Source: Phycisphaeraceae bacterium
GTDB lineage: Bacteria > Planctomycetota > Phycisphaerae > Phycisphaerales > Phycisphaeraceae
Direction: 5' to 3'
Length of the DNA: 41,529 nucleotides
NCBI GenBank assembly: GCA_002686995.1
Contig: NYZC01000023.1
Span: forward strand, 1 to 41,529
The notes under the pieces were generated by a model. The model had not been told where the DNA came from and made no database searches. It saw nothing but the letters and a program-made list of their open reading frames with translations. Made by a program: the position numbers and the translations under genes. Within the stretch, counting starts at the first letter, position 1. Every line of letters begins with the position of its first letter. Below, piece by piece: positions 15,684 to 22,315 of this stretch.

Positions 15684-17084
15684 CTACCCGAGATTGATCA
15701 GCTGGTGCTTCAGCTCCGGGTTCGCCTCGGTCGCGTGATTCTGCGCGGCGCGGACGATCTCGACGCAGTTGTCGTACTGGGCGAGATCCTGCAGCAGGGT
15801 CATCGCCTTGCTGTCGGGCAGGTCCGTGAACAGTGCGCGGATCTCGCTGTCGTCGCCCGTCACCTTCGCGAGCACGGTCAGGTAGACGACGCGCGTCGTC
15901 TGGATCAGGTTGAAGCCGCTATCGCGTCGGCTCATCCGGTCGAGGCATCCGTGGGCGCGTTCGAGCCAGACCTCGACGCCGTCCAGCTCGCCTTGGAAAA
16001 GGCGCTCGAGGACGTGCGTCGCCGCGTTGTTCTGGCAGTAGCTCGCGATGCGCAGCGGGCTCGGCAGGCGCTTTTCCTCTTCCTGGCGCCGCACCCAGTT
16101 GAGGTAGCGCGTCGTAGCGGCGTCATCATGCAGTTCGATCGCCTCGGCGGCGAGCCGCTGAAGCTCGGTCCAGTAGAGCTCGGTGTCGATCGCATGGCGA
16201 CCGGCCACGAGCGTGTTGAGCTGCGCGAGGATGCCCGGCAGCGAATCGGGTCCCATGAGGTCCGCGACCACGCGGGCGCCGTCCACGACGAGGCGCATGT
16301 CCGACTCGCATCCGCCCTCGTAGTCGCAGAGGGCGACGAGCAGGCGATGCAGATCGTCGGGCAGCGTCTTCGCGCCGATCGGCGTCTCATTGACGACGTC
16401 GCGCACGAAATCGAGGCATCGACCCTCCAGTCCATCCAGGTCCATCGACCGGGCGATGCCCTCGCCGTAGTCGCTGTCGATCAGCCGGCTCGCGGCGCAG
16501 CGAACCGCATGGAGCACCTCGGTCGCGGTGGCGCGGCGCAGCTCGTGACGCTGATCGTGCTCGGTCTCGGACAGGGCCGCGAAGTTCGCCTGCAGCCGCT
16601 CGCGCAGCGCGTCGAGGCTGTTCTTGAGTCGCTGTTGTTGCATCGTCGCCGCCTTCTTCTCGTGACGCGTTCGCAGGTGCTCAATAGCCTTCTTGATCCG
16701 TTTCGGGGAGAGCTCGACGTCGAGCGTTCGACGAATCTCGTCGGCGAGCGCCGTGTAGTTGACGGCCGTCTCGTCGGGGCCGGGGCGAAGGCAGCGATCG
16801 AGGACGTCGTCGAGGCTCGTCGGGCTGTCGTGCTCGGTGACCGACGACACCCAGCTCAGCACCGCCCGCGCCGAGTCGCGCACGTTGCGCCGCACGTCCT
16901 TCACCTCCGCGTCGACGGTGGTGACGAGGCGCCGGCGCGGCGCCGGTTCGGCTTGCCGCTGCGGCCGCTGGTGAAGGCGGGTCTCGAGACCGGCCCAGTC
17001 CACGTAGATGGTCTTCGGGACCGGGCGCTCGGCACGCTCACCGTCGTTCGATTGAGTCTGACCCTGGTCAGGCAATCGTGACAC
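15684..17084 (-). CDS. Unknown 466-aa helical protein, translationally coupled to a small secreted peptide gene
   Basis: No family is recognised. The protein is charged and almost wholly helical, with no signal peptide or membrane segment. The N-terminus is Pro/Arg-rich (residues 1-52), with VPKTIYVDWAGLETRL standing out. A coiled-coil-like stretch rich in Arg, Gln and Leu covers about 155-225. The C-terminal half contains TPR/HEAT-like helix pairs, such as LHRLLVALCDYEG and ATHVLERLFQGELDGVEVWL. It starts with GTG at 17084. AAGGAG for this start overlaps the stop codon of the upstream 49-aa gene, with six bases between, so translation is likely coupled. High third-position GC across the frame supports real coding. 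A scaffold or protein-interaction role is only a guess. Confidence 0.8.
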   Translation of the reverse strand: MSRLPDQGQTQSNDGERAERPVPKTIYVDWAGLETRLHQRPQRQAEPAPRRRLVTTVDAEVKDVRRNVRDSARAVLSWVSSVTEHDSPTSLDDVLDRCLRPGPDETAVNYTALADEIRRTLDVELSPKRIKKAIEHLRTRHEKKAATMQQQRLKNSLDALRERLQANFAALSETEHDQRHELRRATATEVLHAVRCAASRLIDSDYGEGIARSMDLDGLEGRCLDFVRDVVNETPIGAKTLPDDLHRLLVALCDYEGGCESDMRLVVDGARVVADLMGPDSLPGILAQLNTLVAGRHAIDTELYWTELQRLAAEAIELHDDAATTRYLNWVRRQEEEKRLPSPLRIASYCQNNAATHVLERLFQGELDGVEVWLERAHGCLDRMSRRDSGFNLIQTTRVVYLTVLAKVTGDDSEIRALFTDLPDSKAMTLLQDLAQYDNCVEIVRAAQNHATEANPELKHQLINLG

Positions 17085-17094
17085 GACGCGCTCC

Positions 17095-17244
17095 TTACTT
17101 GCGCGGTGCGCCGGTGGGGGTCGAGCCGCCGGACTTGTGGCAGCCGGATTCGGCCGACGAGGGCGTGCTGAGCAGTAGCGGCAGCGCCACGACGAGGGCC
17201 AGGATGAGTAACTTGCGAACGAGTTTGCCGGGTTGGCGGGTCAT
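17095..17244 (-). CDS. Small 49-aa secreted peptide
   Basis: A short frame with a textbook signal peptide: basic N-terminus (MTRQPGKLVRK), hydrophobic core LLILALVVALPLLL, and a likely cleavage after STPSSA. This leaves a mature peptide of about 18 residues beginning ESGCHKSGG with a single Cys. The Cys is not in a lipobox, so it is probably not a lipoprotein. GGGAGA lies a few bases before the ATG. Its stop codon is part of the ribosome site of the next gene (start 17084), so the two form a coupled pair. No family is recognised. The mature part is too short for an enzyme; a signalling or periplasmic accessory peptide is possible. Confidence 0.7.
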   Translation of the reverse strand: MTRQPGKLVRKLLILALVVALPLLLSTPSSAESGCHKSGGSTPTGAPRK

Positions 17245-17616
17245 GAGTGTCTCCCTACTGCCGTCGAGTGGCAGACTGATCGTCTATACAACGTCCGAGA
17301 CCGCCCGAAATGGCAGCCCGGATCGGTGCGAACCGGGCACATTGTAGCGTAAGTCTATTAGTTATAGAAGTTTAAGGGAAGGAAAAAATTTTCGGGCCAT
17401 CGCCACCCCCTCCGGTCTGGACCGCCGGCGGGGGGGTGGGGAGGGCGAGATTTGGTGATAACCACAGGGCCCTGATGGGCTTACAGGATCGGCGTGAGGC
17501 CGGTCGGGGGTCGGAACGGGCGGAAATCGCCGTCGTTGCGCAGGCAGTCGCACCGGCGGCACGGATCCACGTCGGGGCGAGACCCAACCTCCCCGGATCC
17601 TGACAGGAGTGATGCC
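17245..17616. other. Divergent intergenic region with an AT-rich tract, a G-run hairpin and possible promoters
   Basis: Between the 49-aa peptide gene (-) and the His-rich gene (+). A minus-strand TACAAT (17341-17346) lies about 95 bp ahead of the 49-aa gene and could be its -10. An AT-rich tract with A6 and T4 runs covers about 17356-17395. A G-rich stretch at 17427-17445 could form a quadruplex, or pair with the C-rich run at 17403-17410. On the minus strand that hairpin is followed by a T6 run, as in a terminator. A possible small antisense frame (17481-17618) ends just before it. Confidence 0.45.
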
Positions 17617-17618
17617 AT
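17481..17618 (-). CDS. Possible small Cys-containing antisense ORF (45 aa), low confidence
   Basis: The frame runs antisense to the leader and first codons of the His-rich gene. A strong GAGAGGAGGT lies 10-12 bases before the ATG, third positions are nearly all G or C, and a hairpin followed by T-run lies downstream at 17439-17387. The product begins MASLLSGSGEV and contains DPCRRCDCLRNDGDF. Nothing known is recognised. The ribosome-like sequence also encodes part of the signal peptide on the other strand, so chance is a real alternative. Confidence 0.22.
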   Translation of the reverse strand: MASLLSGSGEVGSRPDVDPCRRCDCLRNDGDFRPFRPPTGLTPIL

Positions 17619-18117
17619 GTTGAAGTCACACCTCCTCTCGATCGCGGCCTGCGGCCTGCTCGTCTCCGGCCTGGTCGCGGTGGCGCCGGCACAGGCGGAG
17701 CATGGCGGGCACAAGGCCCGCCAACACGTGCGCGCCGGTCACCACGACCACCGTGGTCACGGTCATCGGCGTCACCATCGCCGCTACAAGCATCGCGGCC
17801 ACGACAAGGGCAGCGTGCGCATTCACATCGGTGGGTACCGGGGCTATCACGGGTACCGCCCCGGACGCTACGTCACCTACACCGAGCGCGTCTGCGTCGC
17901 GCAGGGTCACTATCGGAAGACCTGGGTGGCGCCGGTCTACGAAACGCGGTACGACGAGTGCGGTGAGCCCTACCGGTACGAAGTCCGCGCCGGATACTAC
18001 GAGAAGGTCTGGGTGCCCGCGCGCCACGAACGGCGCGTCGTGAAGAAATGGGTGCCGCACCATCGGCACCACGGCCATCACGGCGACTACAGCGTGGCGG
18101 CCCGCTGGAGGTTCTGA
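17617..18117 (+). CDS. Histidine-rich exported protein of unknown function
   Basis: A 166-aa protein with a signal peptide (MLKSHLLSIAACGLLVSG, cleavage after APAQA at about 27). A region of about 60 residues follows with dense His, Arg and Gly (GHHDHRGHGHRRHHRRY). The C-terminal half has Tyr/Arg-rich repeats such as YRPGRYVTYTERVCVAQGHY and RYDECGEPYRYEVRAGYYEK, with two Cys. A His-rich cluster returns near the end. The composition suggests binding of a metal such as nickel, zinc or copper in the periplasm or cell surface; no catalytic motif is seen. The ATG at 17617 has AGGAG seven bases upstream, and the longer upstream frame would bury the signal peptide, so this start is favoured. A terminator follows at 18168. 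Confidence 0.82.
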   Translation: MLKSHLLSIAACGLLVSGLVAVAPAQAEHGGHKARQHVRAGHHDHRGHGHRRHHRRYKHRGHDKGSVRIHIGGYRGYHGYRPGRYVTYTERVCVAQGHYRKTWVAPVYETRYDECGEPYRYEVRAGYYEKVWVPARHERRVVKKWVPHHRHHGHHGDYSVAARWRF

Positions 18118-18167
18118 TCGAACGCATGAACCCGATCTTTGACGGCCATCCGGACGCCTCATAAGAT

Positions 18168-18197
18168 GCCGGGCGTCGGAAGACGTCCGGCTCTTTT
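18168..18197 (+). terminator. Intrinsic terminator of the His-rich protein gene
   Basis: Arms at 18168-18177 and 18182-18191 (GCCGGGCGTC against GACGTCCGGC, one G-U pair) with a GGAA loop, followed by TCTTTT. It begins 51 bp after the stop codon. Confidence 0.75.
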
Positions 18198-18205
18198 GAA
18201 GGGCC

Positions 18206-18250
18206 CTGACAGAATGCCCCTGGCTCGGGCCTTGCGGTTCATTCTGTTAG
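18206..18250. other. Inverted repeat in the leader of the cytochrome b562-like gene
   Basis: Arms CTGACAGAATG (18206-18216) and CATTCTGTTAG (18240-18250), 11 bp with one G-T pair and a 23-base loop, 36 bp ahead of the ATG at 18287. It could be an operator or an RNA hairpin; it has no T-run. Confidence 0.45.
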
Positions 18251-18286
18251 AGGCTCTTGATCCAGTTCCCGTGGAAGGAGTGTGCG

Positions 18287-18766
18287 ATGCAGCGAATTCA
18301 ACGACATCGTGTCCGGATGGCCGCCGTCGCCGCATTGACGATCATCGCGACGATCTCGTGGATCGCCACGCGAACCGACGCGGAGCATCACGAAGCGAAG
18401 GCGCCGTCGCTCCACGAGATCATGGAGACGATGGACGACCCGTTCCGGTCGCTGCGCCGGCAGTTGAAGGATCCGCAAAAGAACGAGGCGTCGCTCGAGG
18501 TCGTGCGCGAGCTTCAGAAGAAGACCCTCGTCGCCGCGGGATTCAATCCGTCGATGATGGAGAGCGTGATCGAGAAGAAGCGCCCGCGATTCCTGCTGGA
18601 ATACAAGCGCAAGATGGTCGCGCTGCTGAACGGCCTGCTGGACGTGGAAGAGGCGCTGATCTTCTCGGACAACGCGAAGGCGTACGAGGCGTACCGCAAG
18701 ATCGGCAAGGTGCGCCGCGAGGGACACGAGCAGTTCCAGGAAGAGGAAGAGGAAGAGGAAGACTGA
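18287..18766 (+). CDS. Exported cytochrome b562-like four-helix protein
   Basis: A 159-aa protein with an N-terminal signal or anchor (VRMAAVAALTIIATISWIA, then TRTDAEHH). The mature part is four helices. It matches the cytochrome b562 family at both axial-ligand positions: M46 in HEIMETMDDPFR, and H147 in VRREGHEQF near the end. Family members hold a heme b between these and carry electrons in the periplasm; some relatives lack heme. The tail is eight Glu followed by Asp, which is unusual and may bind metal. GGAAGGAG precedes the ATG at 18287, so the ATG 30 bp upstream is not used. The gene converges with the cupin gene, only 15 bp apart. Heme binding is an inference. Confidence 0.65.
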   Translation: MQRIQRHRVRMAAVAALTIIATISWIATRTDAEHHEAKAPSLHEIMETMDDPFRSLRRQLKDPQKNEASLEVVRELQKKTLVAAGFNPSMMESVIEKKRPRFLLEYKRKMVALLNGLLDVEEALIFSDNAKAYEAYRKIGKVRREGHEQFQEEEEEEED

Positions 18767-18781
18767 ACGTCCTGCTGATCG

Positions 18782-19117
18782 CTACCCGTAACTCGGATGC
18801 GGCGCCATCACCACGAGCAGGGTGACGCGCTCCTTTGATTCATTGACCACGCCGTGATCGATGCCCGACGGTGCCACGGCGGTGTGACCGGGGTCGAGCG
18901 AGCGCGTCTCCTCGCCGACCGTCACCGCACACCTGCCCGAGAGAACGTGATAGATCTTGTCGTTGCCTTCGTGCCGGTGCACCTTCTGTGACTGGCCCGG
19001 CTCGAGGCAGTAGAGATCGCAGAACATCCGCGGCGATTCGTAGAGGTTCGTCTTCTTCATCTTCTCGGGCGAGAAAGCGGCCAGTTCGCAAGTGTCGTGG
19101 AAGTAGGACATGACCAT
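18782..19117 (-). CDS. Small cupin domain protein
   Basis: A 111-aa single-domain cupin, a small beta-barrel that usually binds Fe, Mn or Zn. Motif 1 is HRHEGNDKIYHVLSG (two His, a later Lys and His, ending in G) and motif 2 is PSGIDHGVVN. Metal ligands are likely H47, H49 and the His of IDHG. Two start codons are close: the ATG at 19117 has GAGGA four bases away, and the ATG at 19111 has it ten bases away. The second spacing is nearer normal, so the true protein may be two residues shorter. It is divergent from nothing close; the aldo/keto reductase gene ends 50 bp upstream on the same strand and may be co-transcribed. The role (isomerase, dioxygenase or sensor) is open. Confidence 0.85.
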   Translation of the reverse strand: MVMSYFHDTCELAAFSPEKMKKTNLYESPRMFCDLYCLEPGQSQKVHRHEGNDKIYHVLSGRCAVTVGEETRSLDPGHTAVAPSGIDHGVVNESKERVTLLVVMAPHPSYG

Positions 19118-19167
19118 CGATCCTCGATGCTGAATGACCCTTTTGCGGTAAACCGATTCGACGCACC

Positions 19168-20109
19168 TTACTCGAGGATCTCCTCCAGCTGCTCGAGATC
19201 ACGCTCGTTCAGCGTCACGTCGACGGCCCTCACGTTCTCCTCGACCTGCTTCGGGCTCGACGCGCCGATGATGCAGCTCGTCACCTCCGGGCGACGCAAG
19301 ATCCAGGCCAGGGCGACCTGGCTCATCGTCTTCTTCTTGAGCGTCGCGAACCGCGCGATCGCCTTGAGCCGCCTGATCAGCGCCGCATTCAGATAGCGAC
19401 CGCGCCAGTTGCCCTTCGCCAGGGCAGCGCGCGAACCCGGTGGCGTCCGGCCGCCGTTGTACTTGCCCGTGAGCACGCCCTGGGCCAGGGGACAGTAGAC
19501 GATCACGCCCACGCCGGTGTCCCCGCAGTGGGGAAGCAGGTCGGGCTCGATCGTCCGGTTGAGCATGTTGTAGTGCGGCTGCACGCAGTCGAAACGGAAC
19601 CACTGTCGCTCCCGCGCGAGGTGATTGGCGTCGCAAAGCTGCACCGCCGAGAAGTTCGAGCATCCGACGTAGAGGATCTTGCCCTGTCGCGCCAGCAGAT
19701 CCATCGCGCGGAGCGTCTCGTCGATGGGGGTCTCCGTATCGACGGCGTGGACCTGGTAAAGGTCGATGTAGTCGATCTTCATCCGGCGCAGGCTGGCCTC
19801 GACCGCCTCGACGATGTGCTTGCGGCTGACGCCCTCGCCGAGGGGCCCGTCCCACATCCGGCTGCGGCACTTGGTGGCGATGATCAGCTGCTCTCGCGGC
19901 AGTCCCTGGACGGCACGGCCGAGCACGCGCTCCGCCTCGCCGCGAGCGTAGACGTCCGCGGTGTCGAACAGGTTGATCCCGAGGTCGAATGCGCGGTGAA
20001 TGCACGAGATCGCCTGGTCGTCGGGCGTCGTGCCGCCGTAGGTGATCCAGCTTCCGAGCGAGATCTCGGACATCTTCAGTCCCGTTCGTCCCATGCGTCG
20101 ATACTTCAC
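19168..20109 (-). CDS. Aldo/keto reductase
   Basis: A 313-aa NADPH-dependent reductase of the AKR superfamily, nearest to the potassium-channel beta-subunit/YghZ-like branch by its KMSEISLGSWITYGG opening. The catalytic tetrad is D49, Y54, K80 and H121 (FDTADVYARGEAE, ATKCRS, YQVHAVD). The C-terminal cofactor region SCIIGASSPKQVEENV is present, so the protein is complete. It starts with GTG at 20109, seven bases after AGGAG. It reduces aldehydes or ketones in the cytoplasm; the physiological substrate cannot be read from the sequence. Its gene lies upstream of the cupin gene on the same strand and downstream of a large inverted repeat. Confidence 0.9.
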   Translation of the reverse strand: MKYRRMGRTGLKMSEISLGSWITYGGTTPDDQAISCIHRAFDLGINLFDTADVYARGEAERVLGRAVQGLPREQLIIATKCRSRMWDGPLGEGVSRKHIVEAVEASLRRMKIDYIDLYQVHAVDTETPIDETLRAMDLLARQGKILYVGCSNFSAVQLCDANHLARERQWFRFDCVQPHYNMLNRTIEPDLLPHCGDTGVGVIVYCPLAQGVLTGKYNGGRTPPGSRAALAKGNWRGRYLNAALIRRLKAIARFATLKKKTMSQVALAWILRRPEVTSCIIGASSPKQVEENVRAVDVTLNERDLEQLEEILE

Positions 20110-20205
20110 GTTCGGGCTCCTGCAACGGCGCGGTGTATTCGTGCGTCAAGGTTAGCAGGGAACGCAGGCAGGTGGGACGGCGCGCTGCCCGGCGCGGGGG
20201 AATTA

Positions 20206-20305
20206 AGCTATTAGTCGTTAAGCCAATCGTTACTTGTCATTTCGGACGCGGTCATCATCGCGAGTCCGAAATACAAGATAACGATTGGCTTAATGACTAA
20301 TAGCT
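20206..20305. repeat. Large imperfect inverted repeat with 41-nt arms, heptamer-periodic
   Basis: Arms at 20206-20246 and 20265-20305 pair with only a few mismatches around an 18-base loop. The inner ends are TTTCGGA and TCCGAAA, and the left arm steps in units of seven (GCTATTA, GTCGTTA). It lies between the pterin-reductase and aldo/keto reductase genes and could end transcription of the former. Confidence 0.85.
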
Positions 20306-20329
20306 CAATCCAATCTTCAATGGCCTCTC

Positions 20330-21043
20330 TCACGTCAGGAGTCTTCCCCCATCGAGTCGGATCACCTGGCCCGTGCAATATGACGCATCGCGGACAAGGA
20401 ACATCACCGTGCGCGCCGCATCCTCCGGCGTGCCCGGTCGACCCAGCGGCACCCGCCGCAGGTATTCGCGTCGTTCCGCCTCGGTGTAGCGCTCCGCCCA
20501 GGCGACGACTCCCGGTGCGATCGCGTTCACCGTCACGTGCGGCGCCAGCTCCATCGCGCAGGTCATCGTGATCTCCGCCAGCGCCGCCTTCGAAGCGTTG
20601 TAGGCCACGTAGCCGCCGAGCGGCTGGCCCATCACGTGAATGTCGATGAAGTTGACGATCCGCCCGGGCACCTCGTGCGCCGCCAGCAGCGGCCGGAACC
20701 GGCGGATCAGCATCAGCGGCGCCCGTGCGTTGATCGCGAGGTTGCGGTCGAATTCCTCGTTCGTGACGTCCGCAACGGCACAGGGGGCGAAGATGCTGGC
20801 GCTGTTGACGAGGACGGCCATCGAATCGAAACGTGCCCGGAACGCGCGCTCGACCTGCTCGTCGGCATCCGCCTCCGCGAGATCGACGTGGATCGCCAGC
20901 GCGCGGCGACCCTTCGCCTCGATCGCCCGGACCACATTCTCGGCCTCGTCGCCGCTCGTGCGACAGGTCAGCGCCACGTCCATGTCGGCGTCGGCGAGGG
21001 CCAGCGCGACGGCGCGGCCGACGCGTCGCGCCCCGCCCGTCAC
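20330..21043 (-). CDS. Pteridine-reductase-like SDR (PTR1/FolM type)
   Basis: About 238 residues. The cofactor loop TGGARRVG follows the TGx3RxG form typical of pteridine reductases, and NSASIF replaces the usual NNAG, as in PTR1/FolM. The active site is DIHVMGQPLGGYVAYNASK, with Y-x3-K at YNASK, and the C-terminus YCTGQVIRLDGGRLL is also characteristic. The enzyme should reduce dihydropterins or biopterin with NADPH. It lies in one minus-strand group with a PTPS-like gene and a small membrane protein gene, which supports a pterin role. The normal first strand (RVALV) is encoded just upstream but no ATG, GTG or TTG lies there; the first usual start is GTG at 21043, inside that strand. Heptamer array J occupies the position. 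Confidence 0.75.
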   Translation of the reverse strand: MTGGARRVGRAVALALADADMDVALTCRTSGDEAENVVRAIEAKGRRALAIHVDLAEADADEQVERAFRARFDSMAVLVNSASIFAPCAVADVTNEEFDRNLAINARAPLMLIRRFRPLLAAHEVPGRIVNFIDIHVMGQPLGGYVAYNASKAALAEITMTCAMELAPHVTVNAIAPGVVAWAERYTEAERREYLRRVPLGRPGTPEDAARTVMFLVRDASYCTGQVIRLDGGRLLT

Positions 21044-21073
21044 GAGCGCGACCCGGCCGGCCGGCCAGGGTGA

Positions 21074-21108
21074 GCGATTCTCGATCTTTGAATGCTGATC
21101 TTCGATTA
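21074..21108. repeat. Heptamer array J at the 5' edge of the pterin-reductase gene
   Basis: Five 7-bp units (such as GCGATTC, TCGATCT, TCGATTA) fill nearly all the space between the stop codon of the 91-aa gene and the first codons of the pterin-reductase gene. Confidence 0.7.
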
Positions 21109-21109
21109 G

Positions 21110-21385
21110 TCAGTCCGCGTCGTTTTCTTCAGAGTCGTCCTCGTGGCGCGGCATCGGCGTGACCAGGCGCTCGCCCGCGACGCGCCACGGGTCGGGCTCG
21201 CCGGCCTTCCTGCGGCGGCGCCGGTCCGATTCGATCTTGCCGACCTGGCGCCAGCGCAGGCGGAACAGGACGCGCACGATCATCACGAGGATCGCGCCGG
21301 CGAGGCAGGCCAGCAGCAGCAGGACGATCTGCCACAGCACGGCGACGCGCGCGACGTCCAGATCCTGGGTGGCGACGAAGTGCAA
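21110..21385 (-). CDS. Small single-pass membrane protein in the pterin operon
   Basis: A 91-aa protein with one strong membrane helix (VLWQIVLLLLACLAGAILVM, about residues 16-37), then a very basic cytoplasmic segment (RLRWRQVGK, DRRRRRK) and an acidic tail (EDDSEENDAD). No family is recognised. The likely start is TTG at 21385, three bases after the PTPS stop codon, with GGAG eight bases ahead inside the PTPS end, so translation is coupled. It sits between the PTPS-like and pteridine-reductase-like genes. It could anchor those enzymes or be unrelated. Confidence 0.65.
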   Translation of the reverse strand: MHFVATQDLDVARVAVLWQIVLLLLACLAGAILVMIVRVLFRLRWRQVGKIESDRRRRRKAGEPDPWRVAGERLVTPMPRHEDDSEENDAD

Positions 21386-21388
21386 GGT

Positions 21389-22204
21389 CTAGGCTCCGGC
21401 CGCTGCCGTTTCCTGCGCGCGGCGATAAGTGCACATGGTCTTGGCGGTCTCCCAGACGCTGACCTGATCCAACTCGACGTCGAGCGCCTCGATATGCGGT
21501 TCGAGCCGGTCGAAGATGACCCGCGCGATGTTCTCGACCGAGGGGTTCAGGTCGGCGAACTCGGGGAGATCGAGGTTCAGGTGCTTGTGGTCGAAGTGCT
21601 CGATCACGTGCCGATCGACGGTCTCGTCGATCACTTCGATCCCGATCGTGCAGCCGTCGTCGCGGATCGGCGCCCGGACGGTCACCTCGAGGCGATAGTT
21701 GTGACCATGGCCGGAGGGATTGCTGCACTTGCCGAAGACCTTGTGGTTCTCGTCGTCGCTCAGGTCAGGCACGTGCAGCCGGTGCGCGGCGGCGAACTCG
21801 AACTGCTGGGCGATGAAGACGTGGCTCATGTCATGGCTCTTGATGGTGAGGCTGAGGAAGGGGCTGAGGTCCATGCGCAGCTGCCGGAGCGACTCGTCGA
21901 TGGTTCGCGCCAGGGTCTCGAACAGGCCGCGCATCAGCGCGCCAGTCGCCGCGCCGCCATCGCCGTCCCGGATCGTTCGGCGAAGGTACGAAACGGCATG
22001 GTCGGCGACCGCGCGGTCAAGCTGCTTGATGTCGGCACTGTAGCCCGTCGTCCCGTCGATCGTTCCCGAGCAGCACAGGTGAAGCTGCAGGAAGCGATCC
22101 AGTCCGCGCGGCGGCGGCCATGCCGAGAATCCGTTGTGCCGCGGCGGCGGATCGTGGTCCTCGAGACTCAGAAAGAAGCGTACGGTGCGGGTCAGGTCGA
22201 CCAT
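21389..22204 (-). CDS. Two-domain 6-pyruvoyl-tetrahydropterin synthase-like protein
   Basis: A 271-aa protein, twice the usual 120-140 aa. The C-terminal domain (about 129-271) is a complete PTPS/QueD fold: zinc ligands H141 (AAAHRL), H166 and H168 (GHGHNY), catalytic C160, the D205-H206 pair (FDHKHLN), and E252 (VWETAK). The spacing C-x5-HGH (GKCSNPSGHGH) is that of biopterin-forming PTPS, whereas QueD of queuosine synthesis has C-x3-HGH. The N-terminal domain (1-125) looks like a degenerate copy, with SGTIDGTTGYSADIKQLD matching the family's G-x-I-D-x-x-T-G-M-V segment but with no zinc ligands. It starts at 22204, 25 bp after a perfect -10. It heads a pterin operon with two further genes. 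QueD function is the main alternative. Confidence 0.82.
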   Translation of the reverse strand: MVDLTRTVRFFLSLEDHDPPPRHNGFSAWPPPRGLDRFLQLHLCCSGTIDGTTGYSADIKQLDRAVADHAVSYLRRTIRDGDGGAATGALMRGLFETLARTIDESLRQLRMDLSPFLSLTIKSHDMSHVFIAQQFEFAAAHRLHVPDLSDDENHKVFGKCSNPSGHGHNYRLEVTVRAPIRDDGCTIGIEVIDETVDRHVIEHFDHKHLNLDLPEFADLNPSVENIARVIFDRLEPHIEALDVELDQVSVWETAKTMCTYRRAQETAAAGA

Positions 22205-22229
22205 GGGGTGCTCGTTTTCGCGCCGGGAG

Positions 22230-22235
22230 ATTATA
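22230..22235 (-). promoter_or_regulatory. -10 box of the PTPS operon
   Basis: A perfect TATAAT on the minus strand, 25 bp before the ATG at 22204. No convincing -35 is seen at 17 bp. It lies in the divergent spacer with the TPR gene. Confidence 0.55.
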
Positions 22236-22315
22236 GCGGCGTGGCGATCGGTGACCGGTCATCGACGGCGAGAGCGGAAGGTTGTGCCGACTCCGCGCCC
22301 TGCTACGCTCTCGAC

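Noticed and set aside
17403..17445. C-rich and G-rich runs that might be a G-quadruplex switch.
   Set aside because: One G run is long and the others irregular; the hairpin-plus-T-run reading on the minus strand is at least as good, so it is noted only in the intergenic entry.
21143..22315. The plus-strand frame of the TPR protein is open for over 1.1 kb upstream of 22316.
   Set aside because: That part lies antisense to the PTPS and small membrane protein genes, has no domain character, and would bury the membrane anchor found just after the ATG at 22316.
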